Origin: DASXRU01 sp039933315
GTDB taxonomy: Bacteria; Acidobacteriota; Blastocatellia; Pyrinomonadales; Pyrinomonadaceae
Reading direction: 5' to 3'
DNA: 30,982 nucleotides
NCBI GenBank assembly: GCA_039933315.1
Contig: JBDTOI010000030.1
Location: forward strand, 1-30,982
Under the pieces are notes generated by a model, which saw only the letters and a list, made by a program, of their open reading frames with translations, was not told the DNA's origin and searched no databases. A program made the position numbers and the translations under genes. Positions 7,176 to 14,546 of the stretch are shown here, one piece after another. Numbering within the stretch: position 1 is the stretch's first letter; the number at the start of each line of letters is the position of its first letter.

Positions 7176-10100
7176 ATGAAGCGTTCGCGCACACCTCGTG
7201 ATGAAAGGCCGCAGCAGGCCAGCGAATTGAAGCCGCAGGAGGCTGGGCCGGGGAAGGGTATGCCTGCGCGCGTCGATCCTGCCGCCGCTGCACCCGCGAC
7301 GCCAGCGGGCCGGCTCGAGTCAGCGCGCCTGCTGCTCGACCGTGGTCTTTCCCGCGAAGCCCACGGACTCCTCACAGAGCTGATCAAGTCTGCGCACCAC
7401 GACGAGCAACTACTGGCCGAGGCACGTTGCGCGCTCGCCAGCGCGCTGGCCATGGAAGGACATTTCAATGACTCGCTCGGCGTTGTTCAGTTGTATGAAC
7501 CGCCTGACGCGCGTCGTCAGCTCGACCCCCAAACCGACATCCATGTCCGGGTGCAACTCGGCCTGGCCTTCAACTACACCGGTGACTTCCCCAAAGCCAT
7601 CGCGTTGCTGAACGAAGCGCTGCGCGACACGCCCGAAGCCGGCGCGGACGCGGAGCGAGGCGCGATTTACGTGGCCCTGGCGCGCGTCTATCGATCGATC
7701 AACGAGCATGCGATCGCCCGCGATCATTCCCAGAAAGCGCTGGAACACTACCGGCGCACGGGCGAATGGCGCGGATTGGCCGAGGCCTACACGGGGCTGG
7801 CCGTGCTCGACATGCTGCAAGGCCGGTACGAGTCAGGGCTCAGCCAATCAGAGCAGGCGGCCAAGCTGATAGGCGATCGCGCGCCTTACTTGCTGGGGAA
7901 AATCTACGCCAACATGGCTGGCGCCTGCTGGTTCCTACGCCGCCCACACGACGGGATACGCCATCTGGAAAAAGCCGTTCGTTACTACGAAGGCACGGAA
8001 CACAAGCCGAACGCCACGCTCGGTTACAACAATCTCGGTATCAACCTCACCCTCGTCGGCAAATGGGACCGCGCCCAGGAGGCGTTGAAGCGAGCGCTCG
8101 AGTTGGCGTTTGAAGTGGATGAGCGCGGCGCGCAGGTGGCGATGATCCTGGACTCGCTGGGCGACCTGCGCATGCTCCGCGGTGAACTGGACGAGGCCCG
8201 CGGCCTGCTGGAGCGTGCCGTCAAGCTCGCCACCGAAAACGGCAACGAATGGTACGCAGGTCAAGCGAAGCGCACCCTGGGCCGTTGCCACCTGGCGGCG
8301 GGCAATGTCGAGCGCGCGCTGGAAGTGGGACAGGAAGCGCTGGCTCTGGCTGAACGAATTGGTGATCGCCAGGCCATTTGCGAGTCGAACCTGCTGCTGG
8401 CCGAAGCTCGTCTGCGTAATGCTGAGCCGGAAAAGTGCGACACCCTCCTGCGGAAAGTGTTGGACCTCATCGAAGACACTGTCGCCGATATGGCGATTGC
8501 GGGTGATGCGCAGCGGATCAGCGGCCTGCTGGCAATGGAGCGCGACAACGCGTTGCTGGCCGCACATCACTTCGGCCGCAGCGTCTCGATCTACGAGATT
8601 CTTGACGACCGCTATCGCAGCGCGCGCTCCTACTTCGAACTCGGCTGCGCTTATGCTGCGGCCCAGCCCGAGCGCGCCGCCGAACCGCTCTCCATCGCCG
8701 TACATATCTTCAGTGAACTGGGCGCCCGCATTGATCTCAAGCGCAGCGAAAACGCGCTCGCCGCGCTCGGTCATCGTGGGGGCGGGCAGGTTGCGCCCGA
8801 GCCAAAGGCGCGTTCGCAGCGTTTCATCTTGAGACTGGTGGAGGCGTTAACGTCGCGCGAGCTCTTGTTGCGCGAGCTGGCGGCGCTGATCCGGCATGAA
8901 ACGATGGCGCGTCGCGTACTGGCTTTGGAACCGGCCGAGGACTCGCGCCAGCGAGTTGTAGTGGCACACGGCTATCAGGAAGGCGAGGGCGAGCGCGTGG
9001 CTGAAGCGTGGGCCGCTGCCCGTGAAGAGAAAGCTCAGGAGCGGGTCGCAAAGGGGCAAGACGCCGCGGTGATACGACTGCGGCTTACTAACGCGCCGCC
9101 AGTCACTATTCTCATTTCGCCGCGCACGGCTATGGATTTCGCGGGCCGTGAATCCGTGGATGCATTGCTCCGGGTAGCGGAAATGGGGCTCGACCTCTCC
9201 GCGTTGCGCGAGGGAGTTCGTAATAGAGGGGACAGCCAACATCAACCGGCATTGGCCTCGACCGGCACCATGGAGGGCTTTATTCATTCGAGCCCTGGTA
9301 TGACCAGCCTCGTGGAAGAGTTGCACAAGATCCGATCGTCCAACGTTACCGTGTTGGTTACCGGCGAATCGGGGACTGGCAAGGAGCTTGTGGCCCGCGC
9401 TATCCACACCATCTCGTCGCGCCGCGAAAAGGCTTTCGTCGCATTCAACTGCACCGCAGTTCCCAGGGAGCTGACCGAAGGTTACTTGTTCGGCTACCGG
9501 CGTGGCGCCTTCACTGGAGCTGTAGCTGACTCACCGGGCGTGATTCGCTCAGCTGCCGGTGGCACACTGTTTCTGGACGAGATCGGCGACCTGCCACTGG
9601 ATGTGCAGCCAAAGATCCTGCGGTTCTTACAGGAAGGTGAGATTCAACCCTTAGGCGATCAGCGCCCGCAGAAGGTGGACGTGCGAATCATCGCAGCCAC
9701 TAACACCGACCTGGAGGGAAGGGTCAAGCGTAAGGAGTTTCGCGAGGATTTGTATTATCGCTTGAACGTCATTCGCTTGAAAGTTCCCCCACTGCGCGAG
9801 CGACGGTCGGAGATCCCGGCCCTGGTCAACTACTACGTGAGTTACTACGCAGCAAAGTTTGGGCGGAGGGATATCAGCGCCTCGCCGCAGGCCGTCGATC
9901 TGCTGATGGTTAATGACTGGCCGGGAAATGTGCGGCAGTTGTGCAACGAGCTGCAGCGCGCGGTGGCGCGCGCCGAGGACGGTAGTGTTATCACGCCCGA
10001 CCAACTGTCGCCGGAACTGCGTCACATTTCGCAGCCGCCGGAATCCAAAGCGCCGCTCCCACCATTTGCGGCAGATGGCTCTGACGTCCCGCTGAAGGGC

Positions 10101-10259
10101 ACGCTGTCGGAGGTGGTGGAGAATATGGAGCGCCGCATGATCTCCGAGGTGCTCAATCGACACAACGGCAACGTCTCGCGCGCCGCACGCGAACTCGGCC
10201 TCACCCGCCGCGGCCTGCAACTCAAGCTCGGGCGCTACCGCATCGCAGCTACTGCCTAG
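7176..10259 (+). CDS. TPR-domain sigma-54-dependent transcriptional activator (AAA+ and Fis HTH)
   Basis: A 1027-residue regulator. Residues about 40-530 are helical TPR-type repeats (for example the AIYVALARVYRSINEHAIAR and LGYNNLGINLTLVGKWDRA regions). About 550-690 is a less clear region that may be GAF-like. The sigma-54 AAA+ module follows: Walker A GESGTGKE (730-737), GAFTGA loop (777-782, intact, so sigma-54 contact is expected), Walker B GTLFLDEIGD (796-805) and the arginine-finger region LYYRLNVIRL. A Fis-type HTH (about 997-1022) ends the protein. There is no receiver domain, so the signal is probably sensed by protein binding to the TPRs. Target genes are unknown; a -24/-12-like site lies upstream of the protease gene at 11361. 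Its stop overlaps the first base of a REP sequence. Confidence 0.92.
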   Translation: MKRSRTPRDERPQQASELKPQEAGPGKGMPARVDPAAAAPATPAGRLESARLLLDRGLSREAHGLLTELIKSAHHDEQLLAEARCALASALAMEGHFNDSLGVVQLYEPPDARRQLDPQTDIHVRVQLGLAFNYTGDFPKAIALLNEALRDTPEAGADAERGAIYVALARVYRSINEHAIARDHSQKALEHYRRTGEWRGLAEAYTGLAVLDMLQGRYESGLSQSEQAAKLIGDRAPYLLGKIYANMAGACWFLRRPHDGIRHLEKAVRYYEGTEHKPNATLGYNNLGINLTLVGKWDRAQEALKRALELAFEVDERGAQVAMILDSLGDLRMLRGELDEARGLLERAVKLATENGNEWYAGQAKRTLGRCHLAAGNVERALEVGQEALALAERIGDRQAICESNLLLAEARLRNAEPEKCDTLLRKVLDLIEDTVADMAIAGDAQRISGLLAMERDNALLAAHHFGRSVSIYEILDDRYRSARSYFELGCAYAAAQPERAAEPLSIAVHIFSELGARIDLKRSENALAALGHRGGGQVAPEPKARSQRFILRLVEALTSRELLLRELAALIRHETMARRVLALEPAEDSRQRVVVAHGYQEGEGERVAEAWAAAREEKAQERVAKGQDAAVIRLRLTNAPPVTILISPRTAMDFAGRESVDALLRVAEMGLDLSALREGVRNRGDSQHQPALASTGTMEGFIHSSPGMTSLVEELHKIRSSNVTVLVTGESGTGKELVARAIHTISSRREKAFVAFNCTAVPRELTEGYLFGYRRGAFTGAVADSPGVIRSAAGGTLFLDEIGDLPLDVQPKILRFLQEGEIQPLGDQRPQKVDVRIIAATNTDLEGRVKRKEFREDLYYRLNVIRLKVPPLRERRSEIPALVNYYVSYYAAKFGRRDISASPQAVDLLMVNDWPGNVRQLCNELQRAVARAEDGSVITPDQLSPELRHISQPPESKAPLPPFAADGSDVPLKGTLSEVVENMERRMISEVLNRHNGNVSRAARELGLTRRGLQLKLGRYRIAATA

Positions 10260-10290
10260 TCAGAACCGCCTGCGGTAGCGGGCGGGCCCC
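10259..10290 (+). repeat. REP sequence, copy 1 (3' flank of the RAYT gene)
   Basis: This 32-base copy contains the imperfect palindrome CCGCCTGCGGTAGCGGGCGG preceded by GTCAGAA and followed by GCCC. The same unit recurs at 10906, 10969 (inverted), 26286 and 26352 (inverted). It starts on the last base of the upstream regulator's TAG stop and lies just 3' of the RAYT gene, as expected for a RAYT/REP pair. Confidence 0.9.
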
Positions 10291-10297
10291 TCAAGTC

Positions 10298-10807
10298 TCA
10301 ATCAAAGTCTGGTAGGTCTCCGCCCTGACCATTGATGACATAATCAATAGCCCGCTCGACGCTGCGCTCGTTCCACAAGTTGCGTTTGCTCCCTTTGTCT
10401 ACCCAGGGACTATGCTCGTAGGGCCAATTCCCATCCTCCCTCATTTGTCTCGTAGCATTTGCTTTGAAAGCATTTAGCGCGACCCCAGGCTTCTTCTCTC
10501 CAATTGAAACAACTGTGTGAACGTGGTTCGTTCGAGCGCTGAGGGCGCGCAAGAGCCAATTACGTCGAGTGCAGGTTTCACGAATCGCGTTTTCGACGGA
10601 CGTGCGCTGATTGGCGTTCAAAATAACCGGCTCGCTTTTGAGGGTGCCCTGATTGTGTTGATAACGACGTGGGTTAGGGTCCGCATATGGAGTTTGGTAT
10701 CGATTGTGGGCGCGATCTACCGATCCGCGCTCGTCGCCATGCAACCATGTTCCGTAGGAGCGGAAGGTAATCAGGTGCGCCAGTGGGAGATCCGTATCGT
10801 TCCACAT
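10298..10807 (-). CDS. REP-associated tyrosine transposase (RAYT; IS200-like Y1 transposase)
   Basis: A 169-residue HUH-superfamily protein. The HUH metal site is visible as NHVH (H95, H97), in the context LRALSARTNHVHTVVS. The N-terminus (LITFRSYGTWLHGDERGS, residues 12-29) is a signature I know from the acidobacterial RAYT-like transposases. A candidate nucleophile is Y156 in AIDYVINGQG. RAYTs cut and join single-stranded REP sequences and are thought to spread them; they are usually single-copy and domesticated rather than true insertion sequences. REP copies flank the gene at 10259-10290 and 10906-11001. The protein appears intact. No ribosome site is clear before the ATG. Confidence 0.9.
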   Translation of the reverse strand: MWNDTDLPLAHLITFRSYGTWLHGDERGSVDRAHNRYQTPYADPNPRRYQHNQGTLKSEPVILNANQRTSVENAIRETCTRRNWLLRALSARTNHVHTVVSIGEKKPGVALNAFKANATRQMREDGNWPYEHSPWVDKGSKRNLWNERSVERAIDYVINGQGGDLPDFD

Positions 10808-10905
10808 ACTAAGTTGAGCGACAAGACTGTAAGGGTAAGAGAGCTAAGTGGAGAAACGCTAGAGCTGCTGCTCTTAAGGCTTGGACCGACGAATGCAAAA
10901 TATTT

Positions 10906-11001
10906 GTCAGAACCGCCTGCGGTAGCGGGCGGGCCCTCTTATCTGATGTTTGAGGTGCCCTGATACTTGAGGGCCCGCCCGCTACCGCAGGCGGTTCTGA
11001 C
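10906..11001. repeat. Inverted REP pair (BIME-like), copies 2 and 3
   Basis: Copy 2 (10906-10938, plus orientation) and copy 3 (10969-11001, minus orientation) share the same core as copy 1 and face each other across about 30 bases. Together they can fold into one long hairpin or two smaller ones. This is the BIME arrangement that RAYT enzymes act on in gammaproteobacteria, found here next to a RAYT gene. Confidence 0.9.
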
Positions 11002-11007
11002 ATCTCC

Positions 11008-11208
11008 TGCGAACCAGGTATACATGCGATACCTGGTTCGCACCTGCGTTAATCCTCTCTCGCCCCGGGAATAATCATTATTCGCCAGCAAAACGTGCGA
11101 TCCAGCCACTCAGGCAGGCCAGACGTGCGAACCAGGTATCACATTCGCACCTTCGTTGTTGTCGTTAGGTGGAACGGCGAAAAAGCCCGTGTTTATTGGC
11201 GAATAATG
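11008..11208. repeat. Palindromic element C
   Basis: TGCGAACCAGGTAT occurs at 11008-11021, as its exact reverse complement at 11029-11042, and again directly at 11126-11139. A second perfect inverted pair, CATTATTCGCCA at 11076-11087 and TGGCGAATAATG at 11197-11208, encloses most of the segment. The pattern of repeated hairpins within outer arms resembles elements A, B and D. Confidence 0.65.
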
Positions 11209-11231
11209 CTTTCGAGGGTCTTTCCTGCAGG

Positions 11232-11247
11232 TGGCACAAGGGTTGTA
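11232..11247 (+). promoter_or_regulatory. Candidate sigma-54 (-24/-12) promoter of the protease gene
   Basis: TGGCACAAGGGTTGTA matches the -24/-12 consensus TGGCAC-N5-TTGC at 9 of 10 fixed bases, with correct spacing; the last C of the -12 GC is T. It lies 114 bases before the protease ATG. A gene for an activator with an intact GAFTGA loop is about 1 kb upstream. Transcription from here would give a leader of roughly 100 bases. No upstream activator site was identified. Confidence 0.35.
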
Positions 11248-11360
11248 CTAGAGGGAGGCGCACCGGTAAACGAAACCACACTTTGAAAATCAACCTCGTG
11301 CTTCGATTGCTTCAGACGCGTGCGGGCTGAAGGGCACACAGAAAAGAAGGAGAATCCACC

Positions 11361-13715
11361 ATGTTGCGTCGTCTCACAGTTTGCTTGACAGTCCTCAGCC
11401 TCCTGTTCGTCTCAATTGCTCCCCTCACCGCGATCGCATTCGCTGCCCCGGCCACCCAAAAACACGGCCGACAGAGGGCAGAGCGCAAACTGGCGCCGGA
11501 GTTTGATACTGCCGCTGCCGCTTCGAACGGGACCGTGCGGGTCATAGTGCAGACTAAAGGGCGCCCCACAGCAGCGCAGGATCAAGCCATAGAGAGCAAG
11601 CATGGCCGGAAGCGACAAACTCTCGACACGCTCGATACGCTGGTGGTTGACCTTCCGGCTGGTGAGGTCGCCTCGCTCGCAGCGCGTGATGACGTTCTTT
11701 ACGTTTCGCCCGACCGTCCCGTCAGGGCGCAAATGGATGTGACCCGCGAAGCGACCGGCGCGGCCCTCGTTCAGGCCGGCCGCAGTGGCCCCAAAGAAAC
11801 ACCCGGCTTCACGGGCAAGGGCGTTGCCATCGCGGTCCTCGACAGCGGCATCAGCACCAGCCATCCGGACTTCCGGAAGAACAACAAGTCGCGCGTTATC
11901 GCTGCGGTGAACTTTGCCGGCAACGGCTCAGACGTAAGCGGCGCCGGGATGACATTAGGCGAAGGTGTGGTGCTGGGTGAGGGCGACCGCAACGGACATG
12001 GCACAGGCGTGGCCGGTGTTGCTGCGGGCGGCGGAGCGGCTTCAACTGGATACGCGGGCAATTACTCAGGCATCGCGCCCGAAGCTAATTTGGTTGACCT
12101 CAAGGTGTTGGATCAGAACGGTGTCGGCACGACAAGCGCGACGCTCAACGCCATTAACTGGGCGATCAGTAATCAGAAGCGTTACAACATTCGTGTCATC
12201 AATATGAGCCTCGGAACTCCGGTCCGCGAGTCGTTCCGCACCGATCCGCTCTCGCAGGCCGTGGCCCGCGCGGTTAACGCAGGCATCGTCGTTGTATGCA
12301 GCGCCGGCAACTACGGACGCACTGAAGAGATTGTTGGCCAGGATGCAAACGGCGACCCGATTTACCGCCTGCTCTATGGCGCGGTCAACAGCCCCGGCAA
12401 CAGCCCCTACGCCATCACCGTCGGCGCGACCGATACGCGCACAACCGGCCGCCGCTCGGACGACACCGTGGCCCAGTTTTCATCCAAAGGCCCAACGCAG
12501 TTCGACCACCTGGCGAAGCCTGACCTGGTTGCTCCCGGTCGCCGCGTTGTTGCCCCCCTGGCGCCGAACAGCACGCTGGCCGCCGAGCACGCCGATCGCA
12601 TCGTTCAACCAACCAGTGCGAACGCGACCCCGAACTCCTACTTCAAATACTCCGGCACGTCTTTCTCAGCCCCGGTCGTCTCCGGTGTAGTGGCGCTGAT
12701 GCTCGAAGCAAACAAGTCGCTGACACCCGTGCTGACGAAGGCCACGCTGCTGCGCACCGCTAATGCGCTGCCGGCCTCTCTCTTCCACAGCAAGACGGAG
12801 AACCTGCTCAGCCAGGGCGCCGGGCAGGTTAACGCCGCCGCCGCGGTCGAGTTGGCCAGCGCGATCGTTCCTAACGCAGACAAGTTGCAGGCGGGAGATC
12901 AAATTCTCCGACCCGGCGTGAGCCTCCAGACGCTCAGCCAGTCGGTGCAAATCGGCGGCGAAGCCGTTAAGCAAAGCTCGCGCGTGCTCTATTCGAACGG
13001 TGTCGTCTTTGCCAACCGCCCCGTGCTCACCAACGGCATCATGCTGGCTGACGGAATCATTCTCGGCGACGGCATCATGCTGGCGGACGGGATTATTCTC
13101 GGCAACGGAATAATGCTCATGGACGGCATGGTGCTGGGCGACGGGATCATGCTGGCCGACGGCATCATGAAGACTGACCGGCACGGGATTATGAAGACCG
13201 ACGGCATCATGCTGGCAGATGGGATCATCCTGGGCAACGGGATCGTGCTGGGCGACGGGATCATGCTCGGTGACGGCATCATGCTGGCCGACGGCACCAT
13301 GTCGGGTGAAGGAATCATGCTGGCCGATGGGATCATGAAGATGGACCGGCACGGGATCATGAAATCCGACGGGATCATGCTCGCGGACGGCATCATGCTG
13401 GCCGACGGTCGCACCACCGGAGACGGCATCATGCTGGGTGACGGCATCATTCTCGGCAGCGGCATCATGCTCATGGATGGCATCATGATCACAGACGGCA
13501 TCATGATCACGGACGGCATCATGCTTTCGGATGGCATAATCCTGGGCAATGGTGTCGTGCTGGGTGACGGCATCCTGATAAGCGACGGCATTATGATCTC
13601 AGACGGCATCATGATCACCGATGGCATCATGCTAATGGACGGGATCATGCTCATGGATGGCCTCCTGATCTCGGATGGAATAATGCTGATGGACGGCATC
13701 ATGATCTCGGATTAG
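11361..13715 (+). CDS. Secreted S8 (subtilisin-like) serine protease with C-terminal hexapeptide-repeat array
   Basis: A 784-residue protein with a signal peptide (basic start, hydrophobic 5-27, likely cut near AFA-AP, residue 29). An inhibitor I9-like propeptide covers about 56-125. The catalytic domain has D161 (AVLDSGIS), H213 (NGHGTGVAG), oxyanion Asn N317 (SAGNYG) and S434 (SGTSFSAP), so it should be active. Residues 559-784 are 37 consecutive six-residue units of consensus GI-M/I-L-A/G-D, two of them with an extra RH, ending exactly at the stop. The pattern (L-G/A-D/N-G-I/V-x) fits hexapeptide left-handed beta-helix repeats, so a solenoid tail is plausible; it is also very methionine-rich. 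Two similar hexads (GMTLGE, GVVLGE) lie at 196-207, just before H213. Ribosome site AAGGAGA is 7 bases upstream; an intrinsic terminator follows. Role of the tail unknown. Confidence 0.93.
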   Translation: MLRRLTVCLTVLSLLFVSIAPLTAIAFAAPATQKHGRQRAERKLAPEFDTAAAASNGTVRVIVQTKGRPTAAQDQAIESKHGRKRQTLDTLDTLVVDLPAGEVASLAARDDVLYVSPDRPVRAQMDVTREATGAALVQAGRSGPKETPGFTGKGVAIAVLDSGISTSHPDFRKNNKSRVIAAVNFAGNGSDVSGAGMTLGEGVVLGEGDRNGHGTGVAGVAAGGGAASTGYAGNYSGIAPEANLVDLKVLDQNGVGTTSATLNAINWAISNQKRYNIRVINMSLGTPVRESFRTDPLSQAVARAVNAGIVVVCSAGNYGRTEEIVGQDANGDPIYRLLYGAVNSPGNSPYAITVGATDTRTTGRRSDDTVAQFSSKGPTQFDHLAKPDLVAPGRRVVAPLAPNSTLAAEHADRIVQPTSANATPNSYFKYSGTSFSAPVVSGVVALMLEANKSLTPVLTKATLLRTANALPASLFHSKTENLLSQGAGQVNAAAAVELASAIVPNADKLQAGDQILRPGVSLQTLSQSVQIGGEAVKQSSRVLYSNGVVFANRPVLTNGIMLADGIILGDGIMLADGIILGNGIMLMDGMVLGDGIMLADGIMKTDRHGIMKTDGIMLADGIILGNGIVLGDGIMLGDGIMLADGTMSGEGIMLADGIMKMDRHGIMKSDGIMLADGIMLADGRTTGDGIMLGDGIILGSGIMLMDGIMITDGIMITDGIMLSDGIILGNGVVLGDGILISDGIMISDGIMITDGIMLMDGIMLMDGLLISDGIMLMDGIMISD
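13035..13712 (+). repeat. Coding 18-bp tandem repeat array (37 hexad units)
   Basis: Thirty-seven in-frame units, mostly 18 bases (consensus like GGCATCATGCTGGCCGAC), cover 678 bases; 37 x 6 residues plus two RH insertions give exactly 226 residues. Synonymous changes between units are common (ATC/ATT/ATA, GGC/GGG/GGA, GAC/GAT) while the amino-acid pattern is kept, which suggests selection on the protein and not only recent slippage. Units 8 and 17 both carry the RH insertion with similar neighbours, pointing to an internal duplication of about nine units. Confidence 0.95.
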
Positions 13716-13741
13716 TAAACCAACGGGGAGCCTCAGAAGCG

Positions 13742-13786
13742 GCGCGGGCGGGACTGGATAGACTGGTCCCGCCCGCGCTTTTTTTT
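13742..13786 (+). terminator. Intrinsic (rho-independent) terminator of the protease gene
   Basis: A perfect 13-bp GC stem (GCGCGGGCGGGAC at 13742-13754 with GTCCCGCCCGCGC at 13766-13778), an 11-base loop and eight Ts (13779-13786), placed 27 bases after the stop codon. This is the clearest terminator in the window. Confidence 0.95.
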
Positions 13787-13788
13787 AA

Positions 13789-13930
13789 TGCCCACAAGCT
13801 GGCTGGGCTACTGGAGTTTTCACGCAAAGGCGCTAAAAAAGGAAAGACATAAGGCGCGAAGAAGAAGTCCTCAAGACCTTTGCGCCTTCTGCTTTTCCTT
13901 TCTTAGCGCCTTTGCGTGAAACTCCAACTT
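13789..13930. repeat. Inverted-arm repeat element E, copy 1
   Basis: The arms CACGCAAAGGCGCTAA... (about 13811-13857) and ...TTAGCGCCTTTGCGTG (about 13882-13925) are reverse complements with an A-rich centre. The segment from TGCCCACAAGCTGG onward matches the region 30863-30982 at the right edge of the window, so this is a dispersed repeat with at least two copies here. It begins directly after the protease terminator. Confidence 0.8.
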
Positions 13931-13962
13931 AAGAAACAAAACATGTAGAAGAGTCCCAGCAA

Positions 13963-14352
13963 CTACGGCATGGGACAGGCTTGCACTGCGACCATTTGCC
14001 ACCGCCCTTCGCGTTCAGCGTAAACCTGGATGATCTTGTAATGGCCTTTAAGCTCACGCCCCTTGTATTTCCAATTTGCAGTATCGCGCACGGTCAGGAC
14101 GGCGGTGCTGCCGAAGACGCGCACGCTCAGGTGATGGCGTGTTATGTGCTCGATCGTGAGATCGCCTGAAGTGACATCTGAAATAAACTGCGTCTTGTCG
14201 TCGCCTTCGAGCGGATAGGTAAAGAAGAAGTCGTCAGCCATGATGCGTTGGAGCGTTTCGCCGTCCCGGTGTACCAGCGCCTTGAGCCAATCGTCATTCA
14301 TCTGGCGTAGTTGCTGTTCGATCTCAAACACTGCGGGTCTTGGCTGATCCAT
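13963..14352 (-). CDS. SnoaL-like/DUF4440 (NTF2 superfamily) protein
   Basis: A 129-residue protein of the NTF2-like cone fold. Features are the N-terminal helix (EIEQQLRQMNDDWLKALVHRD), the short strand-turn ADDFFFTYPLEG, and the paired strands HHLSVRVFGSTAVLTVRD and HYKIIQVYAEREGRWQMVA; the last ends in the W-x-hydrophobic pattern usual for DUF4440/SnoaL-like proteins. These fold as small enzymes or ligand-binding proteins; the substrate cannot be read. I chose the ATG at 14352 (GGAG seven bases upstream); a TTG two codons earlier is possible. It is the last minus-strand gene after hemG, but 190 bases of repeat lie between, so co-transcription is not certain. Confidence 0.8.
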   Translation of the reverse strand: MDQPRPAVFEIEQQLRQMNDDWLKALVHRDGETLQRIMADDFFFTYPLEGDDKTQFISDVTSGDLTIEHITRHHLSVRVFGSTAVLTVRDTANWKYKGRELKGHYKIIQVYAEREGRWQMVAVQACPMP

Positions 14353-14382
14353 GATCAAGCTCCTTTCGCGGTGGGGGGGCCA

Positions 14383-14510
14383 TCAGAGGTCAGAGGTCAG
14401 AAGTCAGAGGTCAGAGGTCAGAAGCCAGAAGCCAGAGGTCAGAAGTCAGAGGTCAGAAGTGACGCGCCTTGTGTTGCCTCTTTTCTGACCTCCGACGTCT
14501 GGCCTCTCTT
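14383..14510. repeat. 7-bp tandem repeat with inverted partner
   Basis: From 14383 to about 14462 runs a near-perfect tandem of the 7-mers CAGAGGT/CAGAAGT/CAGAAGC, about 11 units. A short inverted counterpart (TTCTGACCTCCGACGTCTGGCCTC, split over 14483-14506) follows, so the whole can fold. It lies between hemG and the SnoaL-like gene. Neither unit length nor spacing suits CRISPR. Confidence 0.8.
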
Positions 14511-14512
14511 TG

Positions 14513-14540
14513 GGCCCTCCCTTACGGTCGGGCTTCTGCT
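14513..14540. repeat. CCTCCC-TACGGTCGGGCTTCTGC repeat, intergenic copy next to hemG stop
   Basis: The unit ending ACGGTCGGGCTTCTGC lies just 3' of the hemG stop. A close copy (15445-15472) and a diverged copy (15415-15441) lie inside the hemG reading frame. Confidence 0.7.
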
Positions 14541-14546
14541 TGGGAC

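Larger units (their letters stand above)
10808..11360. other. 553-bp gene-free gap with REP pair, second palindromic element and protease leader
   Basis: Contents in order: about 100 bases of RAYT upstream sequence, an inverted REP pair (10906-11001), palindromic element C (11008-11208), a sigma-54-like promoter candidate (11232-11247), and the leader of the protease gene with its ribosome site. A 63-codon frame at 11095-11286 runs through the repeat and has no family resemblance, so I do not call it. Confidence 0.7.

Noticed and set aside
7935..8774. Minus-strand frame of 279 codons opposite the TPR regulator
   Set aside because: GC-rich coding shadow; the plus strand has full TPR and AAA+ motifs.
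10259..11001. CRISPR array from the REP copies
   Set aside because: Copies are in both orientations, irregularly spaced and next to a RAYT gene.
11095..11286. 63-codon plus-strand frame upstream of the protease
   Set aside because: It runs through palindromic element C and the promoter candidate and has no recognisable feature.
12666..13352. Second minus-strand frame (HDPVGQHD-like) in the same protease gene
   Set aside because: Same reason; another antisense frame of the repeat and the catalytic domain.
12989..13702. Long minus-strand open frame (over 230 codons, MMPSISIIPS-like) across the hexad repeats
   Set aside because: It is a shadow of the repetitive plus-strand coding array: the 18-base period keeps the reverse frame free of stops. 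No signal of its own.
14383..14462. CRISPR-like array
   Set aside because: Direct 7-bp units without spacers; a simple tandem repeat.
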